From: an uncultured Clostridia bacterium
Lineage (GTDB): Bacteria; Bacillota; Clostridia; Oscillospirales; Ruminococcaceae
DNA: 64,000 bases
Direction of reading: 5' to 3'
NCBI GenBank assembly: GCA_947623585.1
Contig: CANQHA010000002.1
Location: forward strand, 1 to 64,000
Shown: in pieces, positions 1 to 9,035 of the stretch
Numbering within the stretch: position 1 is the stretch's first letter
How the letters are laid out: each line of letters begins with the position of its first letter
Notes under the pieces: model-generated
Told to the model about the DNA's origin: nothing
Seen by the model: only the letters and a program-made list of their open reading frames with translations
Databases searched by the model: none
Position numbers and translations under genes: made by a program

Positions 1-49
1 GACCTACTCCCTTAGCAGGGGAGCCCCTTCACCACTTGGGTATTTCTCC
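1..49 (-). tRNA. tRNA-Ser (GCT anticodon), 3' part truncated by window start
   Basis: Reverse complement reads GGAGAAATACCCAAGTGGTGAAGGGGCTCCCCTGCTAAGGGAGTAGGTC..., giving acceptor, D-arm and anticodon arm with loop CTGCTAA. Confidence 0.9.
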
Positions 50-145
50 GTGATGAAACGATAAATATTTTGAAAAAGGCGGAGAAAGAGGGATTTGAAG
101 TCGCTTTGCGACCCCTCCTGCTCGACGATGATTCAGAACATTTTG

Positions 146-174
146 ATTATACGAAAAAAAACGGCGGTTGTCAA
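146..174 (-). promoter_or_regulatory. Sigma-A-type promoter for tRNA-Ser
   Basis: Reverse complement TTGACA-N17-TATAAT (-35 at 169-174, -10 at 146-151), directed toward the tRNA-Ser. Confidence 0.8.
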
Positions 175-216
175 GTACCTTTTTTAACGGCGGGCAAAAA
201 AACTTTTAGATTGCGG

Positions 217-245
217 TTGATTTTCCTCAAAAAAAGTAGTACAAT
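217..245 (+). promoter_or_regulatory. Sigma-A-type promoter for the permease gene
   Basis: TTGATT-N17-TACAAT just upstream of the CDS at 275. Confidence 0.6.
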
Positions 246-274
246 GCTAATGTTTTGAAAGAAGGTCTGCTTTT

Positions 275-1408
275 ATGAACGGTTTTCTTAATAAAATCAA
301 GGATTTTGTCAAGAAAAACACGGTGATGTTCGTTGCGCTTTGCGCCGCCGCCGTAACCTCGGTGATAGTTCCGCCCGACCGGCAATATATCGGATATTTT
401 GATTTCAAGACCCTGACATGTCTTTTTTGCGTGCTTGCGGTGGTGTGCGCGCTTAAAAACGTCAATTTCTTTTATGTTCTTGCGGAGAAGATCGTCGAGT
501 GCTTCAAAAACGCCAGAATGAGCGTTCTCGCGCTCGTTTACATAACCTTTATCGGCTCGATGCTTATAGCGAACGACATGGCGCTTCTGACCTTTTTGCC
601 GCTCGGATATTTTGTTTTGAGCGCCTCGAAAAAGCGCAGGTATATGGCGTTCACATTCATAATGCAGAATATCGCGGCAAACCTCGGCGGAATGCTCACA
701 CCTTTCGGAAATCCTCAGAACCTCTATCTTTATACGAAATTCAACATTCCGGTCGGCGAATTCATGCTGATTATGGCGCCGCCGTTCTGCCTGTCTATAA
801 CGCTTATAACCGTCTGCTGCTTTATCTTCGTCAAAAACGAGCCCATGCGCTTTGAGGAGGAAAAGCTGACGCTTCAGCCCAAAAGGACCGCGCTTTATCT
901 TTTGCTTTTTGCCTTGGCGATAGCAATCGTTTTTCGCGGAATACCATACTGGATAGGGCTGATAGTTATTCCGGCGGTGCTTTTGTTTGCCGATCGAAAA
1001 GCCCTCGCGATGGTGGATTATCCGCTGCTTCTGACCTTTGTGTTCTTCTTTATTTTTGCGGGGAATATGGCGAGGATAGAAGCGGTGCGGGCGTTCTTCT
1101 CAACGCTTCTTGAGCACAGCACGCTTCTTTTCAGCGTCATCTCTTGCCAGTTCATCTCAAACGTCCCCTCGGCGATACTTCTCTCGCAGTTCACCGACAA
1201 CTACCCCGACCTTCTTGTCGGCGTAAACATCGGCGGCATCGGCACACTGATAGCCTCGCTGGCGTCGCTGATAACCTTCCGCGAGTATACTAAGCACCAC
1301 CCGCACCACGCGGTGTATTATGTCGGCTATTTCTCGGCGTTCAATTTTGCGTTTTTGATAATTCTGCTGGTGTTTATGTTCGCGCTGAAAGGCTTGGGGC
1401 TGAGGTGA
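275..1408 (+). CDS. ArsB/CitM-superfamily (SLC13-like) anion permease
   Basis: 377 aa polytopic membrane protein with ...ANLGGMLTPFGNPQNLYLY..., typical of the ArsB/NhaD/citrate permease superfamily; RBS-like GAAGG upstream. Confidence 0.75.
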   Translation: MNGFLNKIKDFVKKNTVMFVALCAAAVTSVIVPPDRQYIGYFDFKTLTCLFCVLAVVCALKNVNFFYVLAEKIVECFKNARMSVLALVYITFIGSMLIANDMALLTFLPLGYFVLSASKKRRYMAFTFIMQNIAANLGGMLTPFGNPQNLYLYTKFNIPVGEFMLIMAPPFCLSITLITVCCFIFVKNEPMRFEEEKLTLQPKRTALYLLLFALAIAIVFRGIPYWIGLIVIPAVLLFADRKALAMVDYPLLLTFVFFFIFAGNMARIEAVRAFFSTLLEHSTLLFSVISCQFISNVPSAILLSQFTDNYPDLLVGVNIGGIGTLIASLASLITFREYTKHHPHHAVYYVGYFSAFNFAFLIILLVFMFALKGLGLR

Positions 1409-1445
1409 GGGGCGACTTGGTGAGGTTGGCATACATTTTGGGGCC

Positions 1446-1560
1446 ATGAGAGGGGGAAAGGTATTCATCTTACCCGCTGTTGCAAAGTAGTCGCAGCGCA
1501 AAGCTGGCGAGGTGAGGATTTATACCTGCGTTTGGCGAGAGCCGGACTGAGTGGGGAAAA
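1446..1560. repeat. Repeat module related (inverted) to 37305-37415
   Basis: GGGGGAAAGGTATTCATCTT...GGTGAGGATTTATACCTGCGTTTGGCGAGAGCCGGACTGAGTGGGGAAAAGGTATTC matches the reverse complement of 37305-37415 over most of its length. Confidence 0.75.
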
Positions 1561-1800
1561 GGTATTCAATCGCTCCATCTTGCGATGGCAACAGAAGCTG
1601 GTTTTGCAGCCAATCGGACTTTCGCCGCCATGCCGAATAGGCGGCTCGTCCTCTTGGACAAAACCCCGCGTCTGTGCGAGGCGCCCCTGCGGGTTTTGTG
1701 CGCATGGAGCGTTCAGGGGCATAGCGTGGAAGAAAAGGTATTCATCGTTGCCGGCTTGCCGCATTATACATACTTTCTGCGGGCGACGAACCAACCTGTT

Positions 1801-2026
1801 AAAAGGTATTCAATCGCTCCCTCTTTCGAGGGAGTGATTTCATACTATTTTAAATCACCCCACCCCCCCGCCGAGGTTTTGTAGTGAAGCACTACATGGT
1901 ACCGCCCCCGCCCCTCGAGGGGCGGGGGCGTCGATATGTGTTCCTCCACGCAGGCAACATACCAGGGGTGGGGTGATAAACGATAGTATCCATATTTTCC
2001 GGCAGAGGAAAATATGGATACCTTTT
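1801..2026. repeat. Composite palindromic (cloverleaf-type) intergenic element, copy A
   Basis: AAAAGGTATTCA ... TGGATACCTTTT termini; outer hairpins ATCGCTCCCTCTTTCGAGGGAGTGAT and CATATTTTCCGGCAGAGGAAAATATG; stem TCACCCCACCCC/GGGGTGGGGTGA; central CGCCCCCGCCCCTCGAGGGGCGGGGGCG. Confidence 0.9.
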
Positions 2027-2117
2027 AAGCGGCTGTTCAAGCTCCGCAGAAAGTATGAAAATGCAGCAAGTCATATGCTTGCGGCCGGCGCTGCTGCGGG
2101 GAAGATGGACACCTTTT
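2023..2117. repeat. Tail module next to copy A (also at 8697-8790; inverted relative at 1735-1806)
   Basis: TTTTAAGCGGCTGTTCAAGCTCCGCAGAAAGTATGAAAATGCAGCAAGTCATATGCTTGCGGCCGGCGCTGC... nearly identical to 8697-8790. Confidence 0.8.
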
Positions 2118-2151
2118 CCCCGCCCATTCGCAGCCTAAATATCCTTCCCTT

Positions 2152-2718
2152 TCAACCGTTTTTCAGCATCTCTCTCGCCCTGAGAATGGCGAGCTGAGTC
2201 TTGGCGTCGGGAATTTCGTTTGAAAGCACCATTTGGCAGGCTTTTTCAAAGGGGAGCTTCACAACGTCGATAAATTCCTCGGGGTCAAGGCTTTGGCTCG
2301 AAAAGCTGAGCCCCCGCGCAAGGTACATATAGATGACCTCGGTGTCATAGGCGACCGTCGGGCTGAGGCTGCCGATGGGTATTATCTCTTCCGCAACGGC
2401 GCCGATCTCCTCTTTAAGCTCGCGGACGCCGCATTCAAGCGGGTCTTCGCCCTTTTCGATCTTCCCTGCGGGGATCTCGAGCAGCACCTTGCCGAAAGGA
2501 TATCTGAACTGCCTGACCATATAGATATCGCCGTTTTTGTCGATCGGCAGAACGCAGACCCCGCCCGGGTGCTTGATAACCTCGCGGATAGCCGTTTTTC
2601 CGTTTTCGAGCAGCACCCTGTCGCGATACAGCTTTACCACTATGCCGTCGAATACCTGCTCGCTTGAAAGCGTTTTTTCAAAAAGATGCTCGTTTTCCTT
2701 TTCAGTCATTTTTGTCAC
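2152..2718 (-). CDS. NUDIX hydrolase, ADP-ribose pyrophosphatase type
   Basis: Nudix box GKIEKGEDPLECGVRELKEEIGA. Confidence 0.9.
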   Translation of the reverse strand: MTKMTEKENEHLFEKTLSSEQVFDGIVVKLYRDRVLLENGKTAIREVIKHPGGVCVLPIDKNGDIYMVRQFRYPFGKVLLEIPAGKIEKGEDPLECGVRELKEEIGAVAEEIIPIGSLSPTVAYDTEVIYMYLARGLSFSSQSLDPEEFIDVVKLPFEKACQMVLSNEIPDAKTQLAILRAREMLKNG

Positions 2719-2722
2719 TCCG

Positions 2723-3313
2723 TCAGTCTATGTATCTCATTACCGCAACGACCCTGCCGACGATAGACACCTCGTCGAGGATTATCGGCTCCATTGAATC
2801 GTTTTCGGGCTGAAGCCTGAAATGTCCGTTCTCACGGTAAAAGCGCTTCACCGTGGCTTCTCCCTCCGAGGTCAGCGCAACGACTATCTCGCCGTTCTCG
2901 GCAACCGGCGTCTGCTCGACGATGACCGTATCGCCGTCAAGAATCGCGGCGTTTATCATTGATTCTCCCCGAACCTTGAGCGCAAAAAGCTCGCCGTCAT
3001 AGTGCTTTTTCGGTTTGAAGCCGATGTGCCCCTCGACCTGCTCGATGGCGGTGATAGGCGTTCCGGCGGTCACCGTGCCGAGCACCGGCACCTGAACCGT
3101 TTCTCCTCCGCAAAGGCGTATCGCGCGGTTGAGGTTTTCGCCCTGCTTCTCGATAAGCCCCGCTTCAACAAGGCGGTTTATGCTTGCGTGCGCGGTCGAG
3201 GTCGAGCTTATTCCGAACTCGGCGCAGATCTCTCTCACCGAGGGGACAAAGCCCTCTCCTATCCTGCTTCTGATGTAATTGTAAATACTGCGGTCTCTTT
3301 CGCTGAGTTTCAT
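2723..3313 (-). CDS. lexA: LexA repressor
   Basis: N-terminal winged helix, cleavage-site context TVTAGTPITA, catalytic GESMINAAILDGDTVIV. Confidence 0.96.
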   Translation of the reverse strand: MKLSERDRSIYNYIRSRIGEGFVPSVREICAEFGISSTSTAHASINRLVEAGLIEKQGENLNRAIRLCGGETVQVPVLGTVTAGTPITAIEQVEGHIGFKPKKHYDGELFALKVRGESMINAAILDGDTVIVEQTPVAENGEIVVALTSEGEATVKRFYRENGHFRLQPENDSMEPIILDEVSIVGRVVAVMRYID

Positions 3314-3348
3314 AATGCTCCTCCCCGTCGGATTCTATCGCCATTTTA

Positions 3349-4719
3349 TCACACTTCAAGCTCTTTTGCAAGCTGTTTTGCGACTTTATATATGTCTCCG
3401 CAGCCGAGAGTTATAACAAGGTCTCCCGCTCTGACCTCTTTTTTGAGAAACTCCACGCACTCCGAAAAAGTCGGCGTCAAGGTGCAGTTGGGGGTTATCT
3501 CGGCAAGGTCCTTTGAGCTGACTCCGTAGGTATTCTTCTCTCTTGAACCCATTATCTCGGTCAGAACGACCTCGTCGGCATTTGATAGCGCCGCGGCAAA
3601 ATCTTTCATAAGCCTGAACGTCCTCGAATATGTGAACGGCTGGTGGACCGCTATTATCCTCTTGAAATCAAGCTCCTTGGCCGCCCCGAGGGTCGCCGCT
3701 ATCTCGGCGGGGTGATGAGCATAGTCGTCGCATATCGTAACGCCGTTTACCTCGGCTATCTTTTCAAATCTTCTGAGCGCCCCGCGGAATTTCGCTATTC
3801 CTCTTGCGGCGACGTCTGCCGGCACGCCTGCCGAACGTGCGGCGGCAAAAGCCGCGACCGCGTTTAAAACGTTGTGCCTGCCGGGAACGTGTATCTCGGT
3901 GCCGACCTGCTTTTCGCCCTTATAATAAATGTCGAACTTAGTCACAAGCCCCGAGCTTGAGGTGACGACCGGATAATAGTCGCCCTCGCTGCCCTTTGAG
4001 AAGGTTATCCTCTCTTTTATATCCGCCCGCGCCATGGCGTCGGCGGTGTTTTTGTCTCCGACGTTATATATCACGCACCTTGTCGTCGACGAGGCGAACT
4101 TTGCAAAGGAATTTTCAAGGTTTTCGAGCGTCTTGAAATATTCCATGTGGTCCTCGTCGATGTTTAAAACAACGGCGGTGTCGGGCGACAGCTTCAAAAA
4201 GGTGTCTACGAACTCGTCGGCCTCGCAGACCATAGTGCCCGAGCTTCCGACTCTTCCCGAACCGCCGATTATCGGCAGCTTTCCGCCGATAACGCAGCCG
4301 AAATCGTCGCCGTACTCATGAAGAATAGTCGCTATCATCGAGGTCGTGGTGGTCTTTCCGTGCGTTCCGCAAACGCATATCGCGTTGTCATACCAAGTTG
4401 TGACCAGCCCCAAAAGGTCCTTTCTTTCAAGAACCGGCACCCCCGAGGCACGCGCCGCGATAAGCTCGGGGTTATCCGCCATTATCGCCGAGGTGTGAAC
4501 GATAAGCTCGGCCCCCTCGATATTCTCGGCCCGCTGACCCATAAAGACCGGTATGCCCATTTTTCGCACCAAATCGAGCGTTTCGGTCTCGTTGTTGTCA
4601 GACCCGGTCAGGCTGAAGCCCTTTTGGTGGAGTATCTGCGCGAGCGGGAACATCCCGCTGCCGCCGATGCCGATAAAATGGATCCTCTTTTTTCCCTCAA
4701 GAATACTTTTATCCGTCAT
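3349..4719 (-). CDS. murC: UDP-N-acetylmuramate--L-alanine ligase
   Basis: HFIGIGGSGMFPLAQ, CGTHGKTTTTSMIA, DDYAHHPAEI Mur ligase motifs. Confidence 0.96.
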   Translation of the reverse strand: MTDKSILEGKKRIHFIGIGGSGMFPLAQILHQKGFSLTGSDNNETETLDLVRKMGIPVFMGQRAENIEGAELIVHTSAIMADNPELIAARASGVPVLERKDLLGLVTTWYDNAICVCGTHGKTTTTSMIATILHEYGDDFGCVIGGKLPIIGGSGRVGSSGTMVCEADEFVDTFLKLSPDTAVVLNIDEDHMEYFKTLENLENSFAKFASSTTRCVIYNVGDKNTADAMARADIKERITFSKGSEGDYYPVVTSSSGLVTKFDIYYKGEKQVGTEIHVPGRHNVLNAVAAFAAARSAGVPADVAARGIAKFRGALRRFEKIAEVNGVTICDDYAHHPAEIAATLGAAKELDFKRIIAVHQPFTYSRTFRLMKDFAAALSNADEVVLTEIMGSREKNTYGVSSKDLAEITPNCTLTPTFSECVEFLKKEVRAGDLVITLGCGDIYKVAKQLAKELEV

Positions 4720-4860
4720 AAAATATCACCCTCTGTATTATTTCGCAATAATATTATATACTGTAATTTCAAATATAAGCAGCGCGCGGTATATTTTTTG
4801 CCTTTTCTGCCAAAAATAACAATGCAAACCTCAGCATGATTTCACCGAAAGGAGATCAAA

Positions 4861-5133
4861 ATGACAATCACAAACATCAAGGTAAGAAAAATCATTCCGG
4901 AGGGCAGGCTTAAAGGCATTATCAGCGTGACCTTCGACGACGCTTTCGCGGTGCACGACATCAAGGTCGTTCAGGGCGACGACCGCCTTTTCGTCGCGAT
5001 GCCCTCGCGCAGGGACGATTCGGGGGCGTTCAGAGATATCGTTCACCCGATATCGACCGAGGCGAGAGAAAAGATCGAGGGCGAGATACTCTCGGCATAT
5101 TACCGCGCTCTTTCAGAAGCGGCGCCGAGCTGA
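4861..5133 (+). CDS. spoVG: Septation/sporulation regulator SpoVG
   Basis: MTITNIKVRKI...LKGIISVTFDDAFAVHDIKVVQGDDRLFVAMPSRR; RBS AAAGGAG. Confidence 0.96.
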   Translation: MTITNIKVRKIIPEGRLKGIISVTFDDAFAVHDIKVVQGDDRLFVAMPSRRDDSGAFRDIVHPISTEAREKIEGEILSAYYRALSEAAPS

Positions 5134-5147
5134 TCGCCCGAAAAACG

Positions 5148-5204
5148 CAGAAGTCAGACGACAGAATTTCCCCGAAAAGGGGATTTCTGACCTCTGACTT
5201 TTTT
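5148..5204. terminator. Terminator-like hairpin between convergent spoVG and NUDIX genes, built from CAGANNT heptads
   Basis: CAGAAGTCAGACGACAGAATTTCCCCGAAAAGGGGATTTCTGACCTCTGACTTTTTT: imperfect long stem plus T-tract. Confidence 0.75.
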
Positions 5205-5206
5205 GC

Positions 5207-5611
5207 TTAAACGATTACTGCCCGCGCTTTGCTGACAATGCTTTTGTCGTTTTCATAGGTCAATACCGTCTGCGCTCTGTCGATCTCGATCCAGCGGATA
5301 TCTGCTATCTCCTCCTCCTGCGGAACGTAATCGGTGTTTTTTGCTTTAGCAAGAAAATAAACGACTACTTTCTGAGTGCCGCGCTTGGGGGAATATGAGA
5401 CGGTCTCGCGGAAGCTGGTGTCGATAATAACGTCGATCCCGGTCTCCTCAAGGATCTCGCGATGCGCAGTCTGAACTTCGGTCTCTCCCGCTTCGACATG
5501 ACCCTTCGGGAAAGACCAGTGCCCGCTGTTTACGTGTTTGATGAGCAGTATTTCGGTATTGCCGTGAAACTTGCGGTAAACTATCGCACCGCAGGATTTT
5601 TCGTGCAACAT
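5207..5611 (-). CDS. NUDIX hydrolase (Ap4A-hydrolase-like)
   Basis: GHVEAGETEVQTAHREILEETGI Nudix box. Confidence 0.87.
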   Translation of the reverse strand: MLHEKSCGAIVYRKFHGNTEILLIKHVNSGHWSFPKGHVEAGETEVQTAHREILEETGIDVIIDTSFRETVSYSPKRGTQKVVVYFLAKAKNTDYVPQEEEIADIRWIEIDRAQTVLTYENDKSIVSKARAVIV

Positions 5612-5860
5612 CTTGTTTTGCCTTTCTTGCAGCCGCTCTGTGACTGCTATGGTAATATTCGTTCATATTATATCACAATGCCGCAAATATTGCAACTGTT
5701 TTTGAAAGAAAATTGGCGCTTTGTAAAAATTTTCCGCAATCAAAGCGTCGATATTTTTTGCACCACGGAAGATTTTTCTGAAAAACTTGCACGAAGTCAT
5801 GAATTTTTGTGCGAATTGTGTTTTTTGAGAAGACTTTTGATGACATTTTCTTTTAAAATA

Positions 5861-5889
5861 TTTACAATTTCTAAAGATTCTGATACAAT
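5861..5889 (+). promoter_or_regulatory. Putative sigma-A promoter for HTH-kinase operon
   Basis: TTTACA-N17-TACAAT upstream of CDS 5978. Confidence 0.5.
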
Positions 5890-5977
5890 TAAAATGATTT
5901 TATGCATTTGAATTTCGGCGCTTTTCACCGCCGCAAAATCGGCAGAGCTTATAAAATTTTTTGTCAGGCGATTTGAA

Positions 5978-6424
5978 ATGAACGAACCAAAATCAAAGCT
6001 CAGGACCACGCAGCTCCTGACGATGATAAGAAAAACAAGCAATTTTTCGCGAGTGGACAAGGCTATTCACGATTCTTCCGAGCCGGCGGAATTCTGCCAT
6101 TATCTTTATGAGCTGATGTCTGAAAAAGACCTCAAGGCGAAGGACATTGTGAACGAAGCCGGAATGGAACGCTCGTATTTTTATCATATTCTGAGCGGCA
6201 AAAAGATACCCTCGCGAAACATCGTCATAAGGATCGGCCTTTGCATGAGCGTCTCTTTAAACGAGATGAACAAGATGCTGCTTTTGTCTCAGCAGGGCAC
6301 CCTTTACCCGAAAATAAGGCGGGACGCCGCGATAATTTACTGCATAGACAAAAAATATTCCATGAGCGAAACAAACGACTTTCTGACCCGGCTCGGCGAA
6401 GCCCCTCTTTATAAGGAAATGTGA
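5978..6424 (+). CDS. HTH-domain protein coupled to kinase gene
   Basis: LKAKDIVNEAGMERSYFYHILSGKKIPSRNIVIRIGLCM is an XRE-like HTH; ATGA overlap with the following kinase CDS. Confidence 0.75.
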   Translation: MNEPKSKLRTTQLLTMIRKTSNFSRVDKAIHDSSEPAEFCHYLYELMSEKDLKAKDIVNEAGMERSYFYHILSGKKIPSRNIVIRIGLCMSVSLNEMNKMLLLSQQGTLYPKIRRDAAIIYCIDKKYSMSETNDFLTRLGEAPLYKEM

Positions 6425-8439
6425 CCATGAACGATATCGACCTATTCAAAGAACCCGAGATCGAGCTCGAGATACCTAAGCAGCTCGAAGAAAACCACTA
6501 TACCGTCACGAGCTGCCTTAAAATCGACGACGGATATTCCGCCTATACGATGACTTCGGAGCACGGGCGGAAGGTTTTGCTGAAAAAAGCGACCGACCCG
6601 GTGATTTCGATCTCGCTGGCAAACGAGAAAAAGCTGCTCGATATAATCCATCAGCAAGAAAACAAGCGGCTCGCCGACACTTTTCCTCAGGCGGGCTTTT
6701 TCAGTTCGGAAGGCGACACCGCATGGTATATGCGCGACTTCATCTCGGGCAGCACGCTCTCAGAGCTTTGCGAGCAAAACATTAAAGCGCCCGGGCTTTC
6801 AAGGCAGCGAGCGCTCGACTATGTTATTCAGGTCGCCGAGCTGCTCGACTTTCTGCACGGGCTCGAGCCGCCGATAATACACCGCGACATCAAGCCGCAG
6901 AACGTCGTTGTTGACAGCGAGGGAGTGTGCCACCTCATCGACCTCGGCATATCTCGGATATGGTCGGGCGGCAAGGGCGAGGACACCGTTGTTATGGGCA
7001 CAAAAAGCACCATGCCTCCCGAGCAGTTCGGTTATAGACAGACCGACGGGCGAAGCGATATTTATTCGGTCGGAGTGCTGCTCTATTACTGCCTGACCGG
7101 AGATTATAACGTCGAGGGCAACCTTTCGGAGCTTGACGGCGACCTCAGAGAAATAATCGAAAAGGCGACGAAATTTGACCCGAGCCAGCGATATCAGACC
7201 GCACGAGAAATGCTCTCGGAGCTTTTGCGGGCAAGATACGGCGCTCTTTTGACCCCTCCCGAAGAAAAGAAGCCGCGCATGAAAAAGCGGTTCGCGCTGG
7301 GCGTCGCTTTGACGGCGGTCTTGTCGGCCGCGGTGATGTTTTTCGCATACCCATATGTCGCGGGGCTGTTCTCAAAAAGACCGGTGCCTATCTATGAGAC
7401 GGTATATGAATTTTCCGATCCTTTCATTGAGCAGATAGTTCGCGACAAGCTCGGCATACCCGAGGACGAGCCGATCTTTATGAGCGATCTTGCCAAAATA
7501 ACCGAGATCGCGGTCTTCGGAAAGAAGCCTTATGAGACCTACAAGGACTTCCTGTTTTACGATCAGGGCAGGCTTGATATCTCGGACTATGAAATCAAGA
7601 TGTCGGGTATCACCGCTCAGCAGGGCGACATTGATTCGCTCGAAGATCTCACCTATATGCCGAACCTGCACATCCTCTGCCTTTACAATCAAAAGCTGTC
7701 GGATATCTCGGCGATAAAGCACCTCGGGATAACTTCTCTTGAAATAGGCTATTGCCCGATAACCGACTTTTCACCCATCGGCGAGTGTGTGTCGATATCG
7801 TCTCTCACCCTCACCTGCATGGATACCCTCGACGACATTTCTTTCATTGAAGATCTTCAGAATCTCAGCTCGCTGAACATCGCTTTCACCAACGTTTCGG
7901 ATATTTCGCCGATCGCCGGAAAGAATATCTCAAGCGTGTCGGTGAGGGGCTGCAAAAGGCTTACGGATTTCTCGCCCTTGACCCAAACGAGATACGGCGT
8001 TGCGCTTTTGAGCTTAAGTTACAGCGAAGCTGCTCTTGAACAAATAAAAGGCGTCAACACCACGATGATGACGCTTTCATATGACGACGACAGCGCCGAG
8101 GAGATATCGTTTGAGGGCCTTGAAAGCGGCTTCGAGGACTTGCAGCACCTCTGCGTTTACGGCAGCTTGGCCACCGAGCTTGAGGTCAGATTCCCCGAAA
8201 AAATGAACCTGCCGAAGCTCGAAAAGATAGAATTCAACGGCACCGCGTGCATCGTCATCAACGATTTTTCGCCGCTCGAATGCCTCGAGGCGCTGAACAC
8301 CCTCGAATTCATGTGGATAAAGCGCTCAAGCTGCTTGGGACTCGATAAGATCCCGAACCTTCAAACCGTGCGCTGCTCGTCCGAGCAAAAGGGCATCATC
8401 AGCGTGATGTATCCCGATAACGGCTGGACGGTGGAGTGA
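6421..8439 (+). CDS. Transmembrane Hanks-type Ser/Thr protein kinase with C-terminal leucine-rich repeats
   Basis: HRDIKPQNVVVD, LIDLGIS, GTKSTMPPEQFG, SDIYSVGVLLY; TM segment FALGVALTAVLSAAVMFFAYPYVAGLF; then LRR-like repeats (DISAIKHLGITSLEIGYCPITDFSPIGECVSISSLTLT). Confidence 0.92.
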   Translation: MTMNDIDLFKEPEIELEIPKQLEENHYTVTSCLKIDDGYSAYTMTSEHGRKVLLKKATDPVISISLANEKKLLDIIHQQENKRLADTFPQAGFFSSEGDTAWYMRDFISGSTLSELCEQNIKAPGLSRQRALDYVIQVAELLDFLHGLEPPIIHRDIKPQNVVVDSEGVCHLIDLGISRIWSGGKGEDTVVMGTKSTMPPEQFGYRQTDGRSDIYSVGVLLYYCLTGDYNVEGNLSELDGDLREIIEKATKFDPSQRYQTAREMLSELLRARYGALLTPPEEKKPRMKKRFALGVALTAVLSAAVMFFAYPYVAGLFSKRPVPIYETVYEFSDPFIEQIVRDKLGIPEDEPIFMSDLAKITEIAVFGKKPYETYKDFLFYDQGRLDISDYEIKMSGITAQQGDIDSLEDLTYMPNLHILCLYNQKLSDISAIKHLGITSLEIGYCPITDFSPIGECVSISSLTLTCMDTLDDISFIEDLQNLSSLNIAFTNVSDISPIAGKNISSVSVRGCKRLTDFSPLTQTRYGVALLSLSYSEAALEQIKGVNTTMMTLSYDDDSAEEISFEGLESGFEDLQHLCVYGSLATELEVRFPEKMNLPKLEKIEFNGTACIVINDFSPLECLEALNTLEFMWIKRSSCLGLDKIPNLQTVRCSSEQKGIISVMYPDNGWTVE

Positions 8440-8476
8440 GGGCTGTTGCGTTTGGTGGAAGCCGAAGCAACCTCTT

Positions 8477-8700
8477 AAAAGGTATTCAATCGCTCCCTCT
8501 TTCGAGGGAGTGATTTCATGCTATTTTAAGTCACCCCACCCCAGCGCACTTTCTACGAGTAGGGACAAATGCAACGCCCCCGCCCCTCGAGGGGCGGGGG
8601 GCTTCATAAAATGGGCCTATCCGCAGTCCGTTCGCCGGGGGTGGGGTGACTAAACGATAGCATCCATATTTTCCGGTAGAGGAAAATATGGATACCTTTT
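8477..8700. repeat. Composite palindromic element, copy B
   Basis: Same architecture and outer arm types as copy A; central CGCCCCCGCCCCTCGAGGGGCGGGGG. Confidence 0.9.
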
Positions 8701-8790
8701 TAGCGGCTGTTCAAACTCCGCAGAAAGTATGAAAATGCAGCAAGTCATGTGCTTGCGGCCGGCGCTGCCGCGAGGAAGACGGATACCTTT
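8697..8790. repeat. Tail module next to copy B, near-identical to 2023-2117
   Basis: TAGCGGCTGTTCAAACTCCGCAGAAAGTATGAAAATGCAGCAAGTCATGTGCTTGCGGCCGGCGCTGC. Confidence 0.8.
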
Positions 8791-8864
8791 TATGTCTGCA
8801 AAAAATACGCAAACGAAAAAAGGGGTCCCCGAAACGCTTGCGTTTTGGGGAAATGCCGGAAAAA
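8791..8864 (+). repeat. GGGGTCCCCG hairpin module (second copy 29715-29789, minus)
   Basis: CTGCAAAAAATACGCAAACGAAAAAAGGGGTCCCCGAAACGC-GCGTTTTGGGG vs reverse complement of 29715-29789 CTGCAAAAAATTCGCAAACGAAAAAAGGGGTCCCCGCAAAGC-GCTTTGTGGG. Confidence 0.8.
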
Positions 8865-8941
8865 GAAGCGTTGCTTTTATCCGCTCGACCGCCCTCGGCA
8901 AGAACGTCCGCCTCGGTTGTCTTGCGGAAAGCAATCGCATC
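8865..8941 (+). repeat. GAAGCGTT...AATCGC palindromic module (second copy 28239-28316, minus)
   Basis: GAAGCGTTGCTTTTATCCGCTCGAC...CTCGGTTGTCTTGCGGAAAGCAATCGCATC. Confidence 0.75.
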
Positions 8942-9035
8942 TTTGCTCCGGAGTGAATGATTAGTAGCATTGAGTGTAAAAACATAAAAATGCCGCCGCG
9001 AACGATACGTAGTCCGCGACGGCGTGGTGCCAATA

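Noticed and set aside
1903-1930. Central GC palindrome as an ordinary intrinsic terminator
   Set aside because: No T-tract follows the stem in either direction in any of the seven copies, so the standard model does not fit.
1532-2074. Small ORFs in the 1.4-2.1 kb interval
   Set aside because: They overlap palindromic repeat modules in several frames and lack RBS or domain signal.
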